From Streptococcus sp. oral taxon 431 (GTDB lineage: Bacteria; Bacillota; Bacilli; Lactobacillales; Streptococcaceae), in contig NZ_JALDUI010000018.1 in the NCBI RefSeq assembly GCF_023115445.1, positions 1-44,704 on the forward strand: DNA of 44,704 bases. The letters are read 5' to 3'. Every line of letters begins with the position of its first letter. The stretch's first letter is position 1. The notes below the pieces were generated by a model, which did not search any database, was not told the origin of the DNA, and saw nothing but the letters and a program-made list of their open reading frames with translations. A program made the translations under genes and the position numbers. Positions 1 through 10,334 of the stretch are shown one piece after another.

Positions 1-21
1 ACCTCTATTATACGACTTTAC

Positions 22-62
22 ACAAAGAAAAGCCCTTAGAAACTTCACTTCCAAGGACTTTG
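22..62 (-). terminator. Rho-independent terminator of the thioesterase gene
   Basis: On the minus strand a 13-bp stem (arms 49-61 and 29-41, mostly Watson-Crick with G-U pairs) is followed by TTTTCTTTG, about 40 bases beyond the thioesterase stop codon. A second, shorter hairpin at 76-90 is followed by T6 on the plus strand and probably terminates a gene entering from the left. Confidence 0.6.
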
Positions 63-101
63 TCTTCAATCTGAAGAGGCAGACGCCTCTTTTTTGTTTA
101 T

Positions 102-506
102 CTATATCCTCACCTGTCTATCTTCTGACCGTTGTCCTGTGACAAACATGGTGAAGGTTGCCTTGCAGACATTTCGACCATCTTGGTTGATGATGTCAAC
201 ATCAACGACACAAGTGGTACGTCCTTGGTGGACACATTCTCCTTTGATAGTGAGAACATCCCCTAGATTTCCTGCTTTCAGATAGTTGATGGAAGACTGG
301 AGTGTCACCCCGTCTAATCCTAGCGAAATCACCACAAGACCACTGATTTGGTCACAAAGGGTAAATAGATAGCCTCCATGGGCATTTCCATAGTAGTTGA
401 GTGAAGAGTCCACTACTTTTGTCGTCACCACCACGTGACCGTCTCTCATTTTTTCAATTTCGTAATTTTCAAAGGCAGATATAGCGTCAAAGTGAAAATC
501 TTTCAT
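102..506 (-). CDS. PaaI-family hotdog-fold thioesterase
   Basis: A predicted acyl-CoA thioesterase of 134 residues with a single hotdog domain, the usual length for the family. The segment N-A-H-G-G-Y-L-F-T-L-C-D matches the PaaI active-site pattern (H-G-G followed by a helix bearing D). The frame is open to 527, but ATG at 506 is preceded by AGGAGGAACGT, an ideal ribosome binding site that lies inside the longer reading, so I choose 506. The gene is transcribed alone, convergent with whatever lies to the left, and ends in its own terminator. Substrate is unknown; members often act on aromatic or medium-chain acyl-CoA. Family call is firm, physiological role is not. Confidence 0.85.
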   Translation of the reverse strand: MKDFHFDAISAFENYEIEKMRDGHVVVTTKVVDSSLNYYGNAHGGYLFTLCDQISGLVVISLGLDGVTLQSSINYLKAGNLGDVLTIKGECVHQGRTTCVVDVDIINQDGRNVCKATFTMFVTGQRSEDRQVRI

Positions 507-575
507 ACGTTCCTCCTGATATTTCAAACGACACTATGATACTACTTTTCAAGACTCTACGCAAGAGAGAAGCAC

Positions 576-2057
576 TTATTCGGGTAAAATACCAACCTGC
601 TCCACAAAGCGCATAAAGGCAGCTTGTCCTTCTTCTGTTTGCTTGTAAACTCCTGCATCTTCCAAAACTCGAGCAAAGATTTTTCCAACAGATTCTTGGA
701 CGATATTAAGAGCTTGGTCTTTGTCAGTCAATCCAGGATGGGATTCTTTCAACTCATCCGCCCATTTTTTGTGATAATCTGATACTGAAACATCCTCTCC
801 GACTATATAAGTTGCTACTTGCTCCACTTCTTCCTTCAAGCGTGGTGGCAAGATTGCCAAACCCATGACCTCTATCAAGCCGATATTTTCCTTCTTGATA
901 TGTTGGACATCCTTGTGGGGATGATAGATACCATCTGGATGCTCTGGAGATGTTTGATTGTCCCGCAAGACCAAATCCAACTCAAACTGCCCATCACGCT
1001 TACGGGCTATCGGTGTGATAGTGTGATGTGGTGTTCCATTGCTTTCCGCCAAGACTTGGACACTTGAATCAGAGTATTGACGCCAAGCTAGTAAGATTTT
1101 CTCAGCAAGGTTGGTCAGCTCGTCTTTTGAATCTGACGTCAATCGAATCACAGACATAGGCCACTGAACAATCCCTGCTTTGACAGTTTCAAAACCTGCA
1201 AAGGTAAAGTTTTTCTGAATAGGAGCCACTTCCATTGGGAAAACATGACGACCACCTTGATAATGATCATGGGTCAGGATGGAACCACCCACGATTGGTA
1301 AGTCTGCATTCGAACCTGCAAAGTAGCCTGGAAATTGCTCCACAATTGCTAACAAACGTTCAAAACTTTGGCGACTAATGGCCATAGGACGATGCTTGCT
1401 ATCTAGGAAAATACAGTGCTCATTAAAGTAAGCGTAAGGCGAATACTGGAAGCCCCACTCCTGCCCAGAAATATCAAAACGAATAATCCGGTGATTGCTT
1501 CTAGCTGGATGATTGACACGACCATGGTAGCCTTCATTTTCCATACAGAGCTGACATTGAGGATAGTTACTCGACTTGACCAACTTAGCTGCCGCAATCT
1601 CTTTTGGATCCTTTTCAGGCTTAGAGAGATTGATGGTAATCTCTAGTTCACCGTAGTCAGATGGTACACGATAAGCAATATTCTTTGCGATAGCCTTTAG
1701 TTTGATGTAGTCATTCTTCTGACTGAGTTGGTAGAAATCTGCAATTGCCTGCTCTGGTGACTGGGCATAGGTGTTCCAAAAATCACGATTAACCTGACTT
1801 GGACAAGGCGTTACCAAGTCCATGAGGTCAGCACCGAGAATCTCACGCGCAGCCTGACTATCTTCAATTGTTTCCAATCGAACAGCTTCCTCGACAAGCT
1901 GATCTTTTAGTTCAATCAAATCATCCTGGTCAGTCTCAACTTCAAGAACTCCATCTCCTACCAGTGCTAAAACACGATTGGTTAGATAGATTCGATCCAA
2001 TTCTTCAAAGCTACTTTCTGCAATGACTTTGGTCACAAATTTTTCTACTAAGGTCAC
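576..2057 (-). CDS. galT: UDP-glucose--hexose-1-phosphate uridylyltransferase, class II
   Basis: Exchanges UMP between UDP-glucose and galactose-1-phosphate in the Leloir pathway (cytoplasmic). At 493 residues it matches the long Firmicute type rather than the shorter E. coli type. Visible features are the N-terminal [11 protein letters not shown] block, [13 protein letters not shown] and a later H-D-H-Y-Q-G-G-R-H histidine cluster. The start is GTG at 2057 with AGGAGG seven bases upstream. It lies 18 bases after galK, so it is the second gene of a galK-galT operon that should share the galK promoter, GalR and catabolite control. Nothing is broken. Confidence 0.95.
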   Translation of the reverse strand: MTLVEKFVTKVIAESSFEELDRIYLTNRVLALVGDGVLEVETDQDDLIELKDQLVEEAVRLETIEDSQAAREILGADLMDLVTPCPSQVNRDFWNTYAQSPEQAIADFYQLSQKNDYIKLKAIAKNIAYRVPSDYGELEITINLSKPEKDPKEIAAAKLVKSSNYPQCQLCMENEGYHGRVNHPARSNHRIIRFDISGQEWGFQYSPYAYFNEHCIFLDSKHRPMAISRQSFERLLAIVEQFPGYFAGSNADLPIVGGSILTHDHYQGGRHVFPMEVAPIQKNFTFAGFETVKAGIVQWPMSVIRLTSDSKDELTNLAEKILLAWRQYSDSSVQVLAESNGTPHHTITPIARKRDGQFELDLVLRDNQTSPEHPDGIYHPHKDVQHIKKENIGLIEVMGLAILPPRLKEEVEQVATYIVGEDVSVSDYHKKWADELKESHPGLTDKDQALNIVQESVGKIFARVLEDAGVYKQTEEGQAAFMRFVEQVGILPE

Positions 2058-2075
2058 TAGATAACCTCCTTCTGA

Positions 2076-3254
2076 CTATTCAAGAACGCGAGTTCCACCT
2101 GCCACTTCAGCGATATAGAAACTTGGAGCGTAACCAACGATTTCTTCATAGTGCTTGCCTACAGCTTCTTTAAAGGACTCAACAGCATCCTTTTGAACCA
2201 AGGCGATTGCACAACCACCAAAACCTGCTCCTGTCATACGAGCACCGAGAACACCTTCTTGAGCCCAAGCTGTATGAACAAGGGTATCTAATTCCAAGCC
2301 AGTTACTTCGTAGTCATGCTCAAGTGAAACATGAGAAGCATTCATCAAACGACCAAACTTGTCCAAATCTCCTGCTTGAAGAGCCGCTTGTGCTTTAAGG
2401 GTACGTTGATTCTCAAGAACTGCATGACGCGCACGTTTCAAGCGATTTTCGTCTTTGATCAGGTAGCTATATTCATCAAAAGCCCACTCATCCAATTCAC
2501 CCAAGGTTTGAATATTTAAGGCCACTTGGAGTTCTTCTACTGCTTTTTCACACTCAGCTCGGCGTTCATTGTACTTAGAATCTGCTAGTTCACGGCGTTT
2601 GTTGGTATTCATGATAACAACAACATTGTCCTTCAGATCAAGGGGAACCAAGTCGTATTCTAAACTATTTGTATCCAGATAAATGGCACGTTGATCTGCC
2701 CCCATACCGATAGCAAATTGATCCATGATACCAGAATTAACCCCAATAAAGTTGTTCTCTGTCAATTTCCCGATTTTTACTAAATCTAAACGGTCCAATT
2801 TTAGGTCAAAGAGGTATTCTGCCACGACACCTGTCAATAGCTCCAAAGAAGCTGAAGATGACAAACCAGCACCATTTGGGATATTTCCAAATACATAGAA
2901 ATCAAAACCTTTATCAATCACATGTCCAGCTTCTTGCAAGAAATGAAGGACACCTTTTGGATAGTTGGTCCAGTTGTGCTCTTTCTCAAACTTAAGGTCA
3001 ACTAGAGGAACTTCGATAATGCCTTTGTCCTCAAAGTTTGCGGAGTAGAAACGCAAAACTTGGTCATCACGCTTACGTGCAGCTCCATAAGTTCCTAGCG
3101 AAATAGCAGCTGGGAAAACATGGCCACCATTATAGTCAGTATGCTCCCCAATCAAGTTGATACGGCCTGGTGAGAAGAAGGTTTGATCTGCTTCTTGACC
3201 AAAAACAGCAAGAAAGTCCTTGCGAAGTGCATCAGCAGTAAGATGTTGTGTCAT
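2076..3254 (-). CDS. galK: Galactokinase
   Basis: Phosphorylates galactose with ATP, the first Leloir step after the mutarotase. This 392-residue GHMP kinase has all three signatures: [15 protein letters not shown] near residue 28, the phosphate-binding loop [11 protein letters not shown] near 127, and [13 protein letters not shown] near 345. The start ATG is preceded by AAGGAG at 7-8 bases. It is the first gene of the galK-galT operon and divergent from galR, with promoter, cre-like and operator sequences in the 168-bp gap. Intact. Confidence 0.97.
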   Translation of the reverse strand: MTQHLTADALRKDFLAVFGQEADQTFFSPGRINLIGEHTDYNGGHVFPAAISLGTYGAARKRDDQVLRFYSANFEDKGIIEVPLVDLKFEKEHNWTNYPKGVLHFLQEAGHVIDKGFDFYVFGNIPNGAGLSSSASLELLTGVVAEYLFDLKLDRLDLVKIGKLTENNFIGVNSGIMDQFAIGMGADQRAIYLDTNSLEYDLVPLDLKDNVVVIMNTNKRRELADSKYNERRAECEKAVEELQVALNIQTLGELDEWAFDEYSYLIKDENRLKRARHAVLENQRTLKAQAALQAGDLDKFGRLMNASHVSLEHDYEVTGLELDTLVHTAWAQEGVLGARMTGAGFGGCAIALVQKDAVESFKEAVGKHYEEIVGYAPSFYIAEVAGGTRVLE

Positions 3255-3279
3255 ATGAATTCTCCTTTGACAATTTGTT

Positions 3280-3297
3280 AGGTAAAAAAGTTTACCT
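3280..3297. promoter_or_regulatory. Palindrome in the galK leader, candidate GalR operator
   Basis: AGGTAAA-AAAG-TTTACCT is a perfect 7-bp inverted repeat with a 4-base spacer. It lies 18-36 bases downstream of the galK -10 on the minus strand, where a LacI-type repressor would block elongation. A related palindrome lies by the galR promoter at 3359-3378. Assignment to GalR is inference from position and symmetry. Confidence 0.55.
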
Positions 3298-3312
3298 TGT
3301 AATCGTTTTCTT
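3297..3312 (-). promoter_or_regulatory. Catabolite responsive element (cre)-like site
   Basis: The minus-strand 16-mer AAGAAAACGATTACAA fits the CcpA consensus WTGNAARCGNWWNCAW with one mismatch (A for T at position 2). It sits just downstream of the galK -10 hexamer, over the expected transcription start, a position typical of CcpA repression. Confidence 0.55.
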
Positions 3313-3314
3313 CT

Positions 3315-3343
3315 ATTGTACCCAAGGGTTTTGCTTTGGTCAA
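3315..3343 (-). promoter_or_regulatory. galK-galT promoter
   Basis: Minus-strand -35 TTGACC (3343-3338) and -10 TACAAT (3320-3315) are separated by exactly 17 bases. Each hexamer is one mismatch from the sigma-A consensus. Confidence 0.7.
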
Positions 3344-3358
3344 CATTTTTACCGATAT

Positions 3359-4424
<1,066 letters not shown>

Positions 4425-4441
4425 ATATAACTGTTTACAAT

Positions 4442-4480
4442 AAAAAATCCTAATAAGAGTTCACTCTCTATTAGGATTTT
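4442..4480. terminator. Bidirectional terminator between galR and the alcohol dehydrogenase gene
   Basis: AAAAAATCCTAATA...TATTAGGATTTTCTTTT forms a stem of more than 10 bp with an A tract on one side and a T tract on the other, so it can serve both convergent genes. Confidence 0.75.
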
Positions 4481-4485
4481 CTTTT

Positions 4486-5523
4486 CTATTCCATCACAAT
4501 CATAGCTTTAATGGTCTTACGTTCATCCATATCTTTATAGGCTTGATCAATCTCATCTAAGCGATAACTATGAGTGAACACACGACCTGGATTGATGTCT
4601 CCATTAAGGACAGCCTTGAGTAAGAACTGTTTGTCATAGGTGGTAACAGAAGCTGCTCCACCTGCTACAGAGATGTTTTGGGCAAAGGTCGAACCAAGAG
4701 CACGGTTATTGTAGTGAGGCACACCAACAAATCCTAAGCGCCCTCCATTGTGAAGGACTCCCAGAGCTTGATCAACAGCTGCTGCGGTACCGACACATTC
4801 AAGAGCAGCATCCGCTCCGCCACCAAGGATTTCACGAACCTTAGCAATACCTTCTTGACCACGTTCTTCAACCACCGCTGTAGCACCGAATTCCAAAGCC
4901 AGCTTTTGTCGATCTTCATGACGGCTCATGAGGACGATTTGGGAAGCTCCACGCATTTTGGCTGCAATAACAGCACATTGTCCAACTGCCCCATCACCAA
5001 TTACTACCACTTTGTCACCTGGTTTGACATGAGCCACACGCGCCGCATGGTAACCAGTTGGCATGACATCTGCCAAAGTCAAGAAGGATTTGAGCATGGC
5101 TTCTGTATAATCGCACGGTTGTCCAGGGACTTTTACGAGTGCCCAGTTTGCATTTTCAAAACGCATGTACTCTGCCTGCACTCCATCAGACCAGTTAGTT
5201 CCAATATGGCGATCACAAGTTCCATCATAGCCAGCGCGACAGGCGTCACACTCGCCACAGCCATGGGTGAAAGGCGCAATGACAAAATCTCCTGGTTTGA
5301 CCGTTGTAATAGCATCTCCGATTTCTTCGACGATTCCAATAGCCTCGTGACCGCTATTTTGATGCCCCTTTTCAATGTCTGGATTACGGTAGCTCCAGAG
5401 GTCTGATCCACAAACACAGGTACGGACAATCCGGAGAACGACATCATCCGGCGCCTCAATTTGCGGACGCTCCACTTCGACAAGACCAACTTGCCCTGCT
5501 TTTGTATAGACTGTTTTCTTCAT
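4486..5523 (-). CDS. Zinc-dependent alcohol dehydrogenase
   Basis: An NAD(P)-dependent medium-chain dehydrogenase of 345 residues. Catalytic-zinc motifs are C-V-C-G-S-D near residue 37 and G-H-E-A-I-G-I-V-E near 58. The four structural-zinc cysteines are in C-G-E-C-D-A-C-R-A-G-Y-D-G-T-C, and the Rossmann loop is G-D-G-A-V-G-Q. The position beside galR and czcD matches the pneumococcal adh gene that, from memory, is controlled by the MerR-type regulator NmlR under aldehyde and nitrosative stress. No merR gene is seen next to it here; an aldo/keto reductase occupies the interval to czcD. The ribosome binding site is weak (TAGG). Confidence 0.9.
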   Translation of the reverse strand: MKKTVYTKAGQVGLVEVERPQIEAPDDVVLRIVRTCVCGSDLWSYRNPDIEKGHQNSGHEAIGIVEEIGDAITTVKPGDFVIAPFTHGCGECDACRAGYDGTCDRHIGTNWSDGVQAEYMRFENANWALVKVPGQPCDYTEAMLKSFLTLADVMPTGYHAARVAHVKPGDKVVVIGDGAVGQCAVIAAKMRGASQIVLMSRHEDRQKLALEFGATAVVEERGQEGIAKVREILGGGADAALECVGTAAAVDQALGVLHNGGRLGFVGVPHYNNRALGSTFAQNISVAGGAASVTTYDKQFLLKAVLNGDINPGRVFTHSYRLDEIDQAYKDMDERKTIKAMIVME

Positions 5524-5553
5524 AAGAACAACCTACTTTCTATTGCTTACTCA

Positions 5554-5568
5554 CCTTTAGTATACACT
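5554..5568 (-). promoter_or_regulatory. Operator-like element upstream of the alcohol dehydrogenase
   Basis: The minus-strand 15-mer AGTGTATACTAAAGG is 13/15 identical to AGTGTAAACTAAAAG upstream of the aldo/keto reductase (6575-6589). AGT-N4-ACT symmetry followed by AAAGG resembles MerR/NmlR-class operators, which sit between -35 and -10. The regulator is not in the window. Confidence 0.4.
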
Positions 5569-5708
5569 TTTATGAGTGAAATAGCATGCAAGATGATAGT
5601 AAATGTTTCCGCTAAACAAAATTGACTTCTAAGAACTCCATCATCTTATGAAAAGGCTAGAAGATTTCACCTGCTACTATAATAGTCAGACTAGCTGGTC
5701 TCCTTTAC

Positions 5709-6551
5709 TTAGCTTAAAAATGATAGAAATCTTTCAGCTGTTTCTGGTTCTTGGTGATCATGAAAGAGTGTACGTCCTTGGTCCAATCCTTCTATGTTCT
5801 TCATTTCATCTTCTGTTAACTCAAAGTCAAAAATATCAAAGTTCTCTTGCATCCGTTCTTTACGAACAGACTTAGGAATAACAACCACGTCACTTTGAAG
5901 TAAGAAACGTAGAGCTACTTGCGCTACTGATTTCCCATGTTTTTCTCCAATTTCCTTCAACAAAGGAGTACTGAAGAAATCATTTTTCCCTTCAGCAAAA
6001 GGCCCCCAAGATTCAATTTGACAATTGTATTTCTCCAAATACTTTTTGGTCTCTTTTTGTTGATAGAAAACATGGGTTTCTATCTGATTAACAACTGGTT
6101 TAATCTCCACAAAATGCTGTAAATCGATAAAACGATTGGGTGAAAAGTTAGAGACGCCAATAGCCCGAATCTGCCCAGCTCTATAAGCTTCTTCCATGGC
6201 TCTGTATGTGCCATAGTAATCACCGAAAGGTTGGTGAACCAACAAAAGGTCAATATAATCTGTTTGTAGTTTTTCCAAGGATTCTTCGATAGAGGCTTTG
6301 GCCTTCTCATATCCTGCATTGCTGATCCAAATTTTTGTTGTAAGGAAGAATTCTTCCCGTGGAAGACCTGACTCCAAGATAGCTTCCCCCACACCTGCTT
6401 CATTGCCATAGATTTGAGCGGTATCAAAGGAACGATAACCAACCTCGATAGCCTCAAGAACTGCTCGCTTTGTTTCATCTACTGGAGTCTGAAATACTCC
6501 AAATCCAAGTTGTGGCATTTTGATATTGTTGTTTAAGGTTTTGTAAAACAT
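5709..6551 (-). CDS. Aldo/keto reductase
   Basis: An NADPH-dependent carbonyl reductase of 280 residues with a complete TIM-barrel family pattern. It shows M-P-Q-L-G-F-G-V-F at the start, G-Y-R-S-F-D-T-A-Q-I-Y-G-N-E (catalytic D and Y), T-T-K-I-W (catalytic K), L-L-L-V-H-Q-P (catalytic H) and I-G-V-S-N-F. The K-S-V-R near the C-terminus fits NADPH binding. It is monocistronic, with a 185-bp gap before the alcohol dehydrogenase. A 15-base sequence upstream is shared with that dehydrogenase, suggesting joint control and a common role in aldehyde detoxification. Confidence 0.92.
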   Translation of the reverse strand: MFYKTLNNNIKMPQLGFGVFQTPVDETKRAVLEAIEVGYRSFDTAQIYGNEAGVGEAILESGLPREEFFLTTKIWISNAGYEKAKASIEESLEKLQTDYIDLLLVHQPFGDYYGTYRAMEEAYRAGQIRAIGVSNFSPNRFIDLQHFVEIKPVVNQIETHVFYQQKETKKYLEKYNCQIESWGPFAEGKNDFFSTPLLKEIGEKHGKSVAQVALRFLLQSDVVVIPKSVRKERMQENFDIFDFELTEDEMKNIEGLDQGRTLFHDHQEPETAERFLSFLS

Positions 6552-6574
6552 ATTTTCCCCTACTTCTTTTGATA

Positions 6575-6589
6575 CTTTTAGTTTACACT
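6575..6589 (-). promoter_or_regulatory. Operator-like element upstream of the aldo/keto reductase
   Basis: The minus-strand AGTGTAAACTAAAAG matches the element at 5554-5568 at 13 of 15 positions. It lies 23-38 bases upstream of the start codon, overlapping the expected promoter. Co-regulation is inferred. Confidence 0.4.
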
Positions 6590-6671
6590 CAATTTAAAGA
6601 TTTGTATACTAGCAAATGAAAAATAGCATATATTAGGAGGAAAACACAGTATCAACCTTTCCAAAACTTCT

Positions 6672-7562
6672 CTAGTGTTCGTGACCTTTTATGCCCCCAA
6701 TATCTTCAAGGCAGCGTTTGTGTTGATTATGATTCATTGGACTAGTATCCACTTCAATAGTAATATTGTGAACTCCACTTTGTCTTAATTGACTGCGAAT
6801 AGCTTCTTTGCATTCTTCCATTCGTGCCCAATCCTCTAAGCATAGATGAACAATTGCATTATTTTCTAGACCATCCATGGACCAAATACTCAGTTGATTG
6901 ATACTCTTGACATTTTCTAGTGATAATAAATCCTGCTCTAGCTTTTCACTATTAAGCCCCTCAGGAACCGCATCGAGAAATATCTTAATTGCAGACCAAA
7001 ATCGTGGAATGGCTTTTGACAAGATAAAGAAGGAAATGACAAGTGATAAGAGAGGATCCAGAATATACCAGTCAGTAAATCTGAGGACAATGGCCATTAG
7101 AATGATGGCTATCCAACCCAGGGTATCTTCCAGAAAATGCAGGCTAAGGATAGACTCATTCTTTGTTTTTCCTTTACGAACCACTAAACTCGCTAGCACA
7201 TTTATACTAACCGCAATAATTCCAAGCCAGAGGATTCCTTCATCATTGATAGGTTGTGGATGAAAAAGTTTCCTTATATTTTCCAAAATGACTAGAGCAG
7301 ATCCTGTCATGAGAATCACAGCCGTTATCAAAGCTCCTAGAAGGCTAAATCGTTTGTAACCCAAGGTGTAATGACTATCCTCTTCACGATTGGAAATTGT
7401 TTCAAGAAAGGCTGATAGCCCAATTGCAATCGCATCTCCTAAGTCATGGACAGAGTCCGCAAGAACAGCACTAGAACCAAATACTCCGCCTGCAATAAAC
7501 TCAACAATGGCGTAACTCAAATTTAAGAAAAAAGCCAGCCAAATAGCACGTTTTGAACTCAT
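6672..7562 (-). CDS. czcD: Cation diffusion facilitator, zinc exporter CzcD
   Basis: A membrane antiporter that expels Zn2+ (and related divalent ions) in exchange for protons. It has 296 residues with six hydrophobic segments. The metal-site motifs are H-D-L-G-D in the second helix and H-F-L-E-D in the fifth. A cytoplasmic C-terminal domain follows, ending in a His-rich tail (N-H-N-Q-H-K ... G-H-E-H). The ATG follows GGAAGGTGG. It is divergent from the TetR-type gene sczA, known in pneumococcus as its zinc-responsive activator. A hairpin-forming repeat lies between the two genes. Confidence 0.93.
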   Translation of the reverse strand: MSSKRAIWLAFFLNLSYAIVEFIAGGVFGSSAVLADSVHDLGDAIAIGLSAFLETISNREEDSHYTLGYKRFSLLGALITAVILMTGSALVILENIRKLFHPQPINDEGILWLGIIAVSINVLASLVVRKGKTKNESILSLHFLEDTLGWIAIILMAIVLRFTDWYILDPLLSLVISFFILSKAIPRFWSAIKIFLDAVPEGLNSEKLEQDLLSLENVKSINQLSIWSMDGLENNAIVHLCLEDWARMEECKEAIRSQLRQSGVHNITIEVDTSPMNHNQHKRCLEDIGGIKGHEH

Positions 7563-7586
7563 TTTTCCACCTTCCTTTGTTATAAT

Positions 7587-7625
7587 GGGACTAGGAAAAT
7601 TTTATAAAAAAGTTTTCTTAGTCCC
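7587..7625. repeat. Inverted repeat directly upstream of czcD
   Basis: GGGACTAGGAAAATTTT and AAAGTTTTCTTAGTCCC form a long imperfect hairpin ending 24 bases from the czcD start, in its 5' leader or promoter. A second inverted pair (GCTGATTAG / AATCAGC) follows within 7637-7685, so the block 7587-7690 may be a small streptococcal intergenic repeat. Confidence 0.5.
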
Positions 7626-7793
7626 ACGCCCGTAATGCTGATTAGATGCTCTTCGAGCTAAATAGCGAAAGAAGTTCCCAATCAGCTACTGCATCAAACA
7701 TATATTTCTATAAATATTCTGAGAAATGAGACTATTATCTCTTCTCTTCATTGTTATTATCCAATAAAATAAAAAGAAAGGATAGGAGCAAAC

Positions 7794-7818
7794 TGTTCGG
7801 TTTGTAAGTTACTGAACA
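7794..7818. promoter_or_regulatory. SczA operator-like palindrome
   Basis: TGTTC (7794-7798) and GAACA (7814-7818) form an inverted repeat just before the sczA start. It resembles the TGTTCA...TGAACA motif I remember for SczA in the pneumococcal czcD promoter, although the spacer here is 13-15 bases. Likely autoregulation and/or czcD control. Confidence 0.5.
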
Positions 7819-7837
7819 ATTGATTCAAATTGTCTAT

Positions 7838-8383
7838 ATGAGTACTCAAGATCGTCGTATTACCAAGACTCGGAAAGCTATCTATACTGCTTTTTTACAA
7901 TTACTAAATCAAAAAGATTATGAATCCATCACGGTCCAAGAGATCATCGACCTAGCCGACGTTGGACGTTCAACCTTCTACAGTCATTATGAAAGTAAGG
8001 AATTACTCCTAGATGAGCTCTGCCGTTATCTCTTTCATCATCTTTTTGAACGCGAGGAAAATATAACTACAGAGGATTATTTGGCTCACATCTTTTCACA
8101 TTTTAAGAAAAATCAAGACCATGTCACCAGCCTCCTTTTCTCAAAAAATGACTACTTCCTCCGCCAATTACAGAAAGAATTGGAACACCACGTCTACCCC
8201 ATGGTCGTAGAGGACTTGCAAGCTTCTTACCCTAATATTCCTGCTTCCTATCTCAAGCATTTTGTCGTAACTAACTTCATCGAAACATTGACTTGGTGGC
8301 TCAAAAAAGGGAAATCTTATAAGGAAGATCAAATAGTGAGATTTTACTTAGATGTCATGGAAATGACAACCAAACAAAAATAA
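7838..8383 (+). CDS. sczA: TetR-family zinc-responsive regulator SczA
   Basis: A regulator of 181 residues from ATG 7838; a TTG at 7820 would add six residues, and neither start has a clear Shine-Dalgarno, so the choice is uncertain. The TetR helix-turn-helix is visible as I-T-V-Q-E-I-I-D-L-A-D-V-G-R-S-T-F-Y-S-H-Y, followed by a helical ligand domain of TetR_C_7 type ending in W-W-L-K-K-G. Being divergent from czcD with a TGTTC/GAACA palindrome at its start identifies it as the SczA orthologue, which activates czcD when zinc is high. Family is certain; orthology comes from synteny and memory. Confidence 0.85.
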   Translation: MSTQDRRITKTRKAIYTAFLQLLNQKDYESITVQEIIDLADVGRSTFYSHYESKELLLDELCRYLFHHLFEREENITTEDYLAHIFSHFKKNQDHVTSLLFSKNDYFLRQLQKELEHHVYPMVVEDLQASYPNIPASYLKHFVVTNFIETLTWWLKKGKSYKEDQIVRFYLDVMEMTTKQK

Positions 8384-8415
8384 ATCATCATTATTCTAGC
8401 TAGAAAGGAAATCTT

Positions 8416-8748
8416 ATGAACTTCGTTATTATTCTTGCTATTTTTTTAGCCTTCTTAGTCCTTTCTTTTCCTCTCCTTCATTTATTGGCTAGCCTTTCAG
8501 AATTAAGAAAAGGCAGGAATCTCCTAGGAAATCGGCTTCTCCTTATCGGAAGTAGCCTTGCGACCTTATCTATCTTCCTCTACTTCTTTTTGCCGATTGT
8601 CGCACTATCTCTTTGGCTGATTGGCTGTGGGGTAATTTGTTACGGAGCCTATTGGAATGACAAACAGAAAGAAAACTTTAAAAAGCTTCACCATATTATC
8701 AGAATTACATTTGCTATAGTATTAACACTTATATTACTTTTATTTTAA
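8416..8748 (+). CDS. Small multi-pass membrane protein
   Basis: A protein of 110 residues, nearly all hydrophobic. About four membrane segments are visible: residues 2-27, two in 39-77 and one in 93-110. A short charged loop N-D-K-Q-K-E-N-F-K-K precedes the last segment. It begins 32 bases after sczA with an AAAGGA site and ends at a bidirectional terminator, so it is probably co-transcribed with sczA. No family recognised; a role in zinc handling is only suggested by position. Confidence 0.7.
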   Translation: MNFVIILAIFLAFLVLSFPLLHLLASLSELRKGRNLLGNRLLLIGSSLATLSIFLYFFLPIVALSLWLIGCGVICYGAYWNDKQKENFKKLHHIIRITFAIVLTLILLLF

Positions 8749-8750
8749 TA

Positions 8751-8790
8751 CAAAAACCCTATCTTGTCTTAAAAGCAAGATGGGTTTTTG
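8751..8790. terminator. Bidirectional terminator
   Basis: CAAAAACCCTATCTTG / CAAGATGGGTTTTTG is a 15-bp stem with one bulge between the convergent small membrane gene and the transporter operon. Confidence 0.8.
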
Positions 8791-8813
8791 TTAGTATAAA
8801 GTCTTTTCTACGT

Positions 8814-10334
8814 TTATTTTTGAAGAATTCCTTCTTGAAGGAGAAACTCACGCGCCACTTCTTCAGCTGATTGGCCTTCCACACCAACCTGATAGTTCAT
8901 CTGACTCATCTGGCTCTCGGTGATTTTACCAGCTAGTTTATTAAGGACTGCTTCCAACTCAGGATGTTTTTCGAGTAATTCAGCTCTCATGAGTGGCGCA
9001 CCTTGATATGGCGGGAAGAGATGTTGATCATCTTCTAAAATCATCAAGTCATAACGAGCAATTTCAGCATCTGTCGAGTAAGCATCTGTAATTTGAATGT
9101 CCCCTGACTGGATGGCTTGGTAGCGAAGAGCTGGCTCCATTGTTGCCACATTTAGATTCAATCCATAAACAGACTGTAAGCCCTTGTTTCCATCCTCACG
9201 GTCGTTAAACTCCAGAGTGAATCCTGCCTTGAGCTGTCCTTCCACTTTTTTCAAGTCTGAAATCGTCTTAAGTTCATATTCTTGCGCAATTTTTTTGGGA
9301 ACTGCTATAGCATAAGTGTTTTGATAAGCCATGGGTTTAAGAAAGGCTAGTTGATCCTGTTTGGCAATGCCGTCACGAGCCACCTCGTAGACCTTTTCCG
9401 GGTCATGCCCAATTTGTGGCGATGGTTGGAGGAGACTCTCTGTCACTGTTCCAGAAAATTCTGGATAGATATCAATGTCCCCTTTTTTCAGCGCTTGATA
9501 AAGGAAATCTGTCTTCCCAAAGTTAGGCTTGACCGTCACCGTCATATCCGTATTTTCCTCGATGAGAAGTTTATACATATTCATGAGAATCTCAGGCTCA
9601 GGTCCCAACTTCCCAGCTATAACCAGATTTTCTTTTTCTTTCTTAGGAATCATGCTTGGAGCATAACTAGCTCCCAAACCAAGCACCATAACAGCAAAGG
9701 CTGCAACAATTGTACGCAACTTTGCCTTTTCCAACCATTTGAGAACAACATTAAAGAGAATGGCCAAGATAGCCGATGAAATAGCCCCGATTAAAATGAG
9801 ACTAGCATTCCGACGATCAATTCCCAAAAGGATAAAGGAGCCCAATCCCCCAGCTCCAACAAGAGCGGCTAGAGTTGCTGTCCCAATGATCATAACAGTT
9901 GCTGTACGAACCCCCGATACAATGACAGGCATGGCAAGTGGAATTTCAAACTTCTTGAGTCGCTCCCACTTGGTCATTCCAAAAGCAATCCCTGCCTCCT
10001 CAAGACTAGGATCAATGCCGTTCAGTGCTGTGATTGTATTTTCCAAAATCGGAAAAATAGCATAGATGACAAGAGCTGTGAGTGCTGGTAAGGTCCCAAT
10101 CCCCATGAAAGGAATAAAGAGCCCCAACAAAGCCATTGAAGGAATGGTCTGAAAGATACCCGCAACTTGTAGCACCCAGTTCGCAGCTTTTTTGTGGCTA
10201 TTTAGATAAACCGCAAGTGGGATGGTCAGAAAAATAGCAACCAATAAGGTCAAAAGCGATAATTGTAAGTGTTGCCCAAGAGCGGTTAACCATTCCCCAA
10301 AACGCTCTTGAAAGGTTGAAATCAAATTAGACAT
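8814..10334 (-). CDS. proWX: Choline/glycine betaine ABC transporter, fused permease and substrate-binding protein
   Basis: A 506-residue fusion. The first ~210 residues are an OpuB/ProW-type permease with five or six membrane helices and the E-A-G-I-A-F-G-M-T coupling loop. The remainder is an OpuAC/ProX-type ligand-binding domain tethered outside the membrane, starting around [10 protein letters not shown]. It imports choline or a quaternary amine osmolyte; streptococci also need choline for teichoic acids. The ATG at 10334 has GGAGG eight bases upstream, which favours it over the upstream TTG at 10349. It overlaps the ATPase gene by 8 bases (ATGTCTAA), implying translational coupling. Substrate is not provable from sequence. 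Confidence 0.9.
   Translation of the reverse strand: MSNLISTFQERFGEWLTALGQHLQLSLLTLLVAIFLTIPLAVYLNSHKKAANWVLQVAGIFQTIPSMALLGLFIPFMGIGTLPALTALVIYAIFPILENTITALNGIDPSLEEAGIAFGMTKWERLKKFEIPLAMPVIVSGVRTATVMIIGTATLAALVGAGGLGSFILLGIDRRNASLILIGAISSAILAILFNVVLKWLEKAKLRTIVAAFAVMVLGLGASYAPSMIPKKEKENLVIAGKLGPEPEILMNMYKLLIEENTDMTVTVKPNFGKTDFLYQALKKGDIDIYPEFSGTVTESLLQPSPQIGHDPEKVYEVARDGIAKQDQLAFLKPMAYQNTYAIAVPKKIAQEYELKTISDLKKVEGQLKAGFTLEFNDREDGNKGLQSVYGLNLNVATMEPALRYQAIQSGDIQITDAYSTDAEIARYDLMILEDDQHLFPPYQGAPLMRAELLEKHPELEAVLNKLAGKITESQMSQMNYQVGVEGQSAEEVAREFLLQEGILQK

Noticed and set aside
4750..5406. 218-codon plus-strand ORF inside the alcohol dehydrogenase gene
   Set aside because: Antisense to a complete, motif-bearing enzyme; no ribosome binding site.
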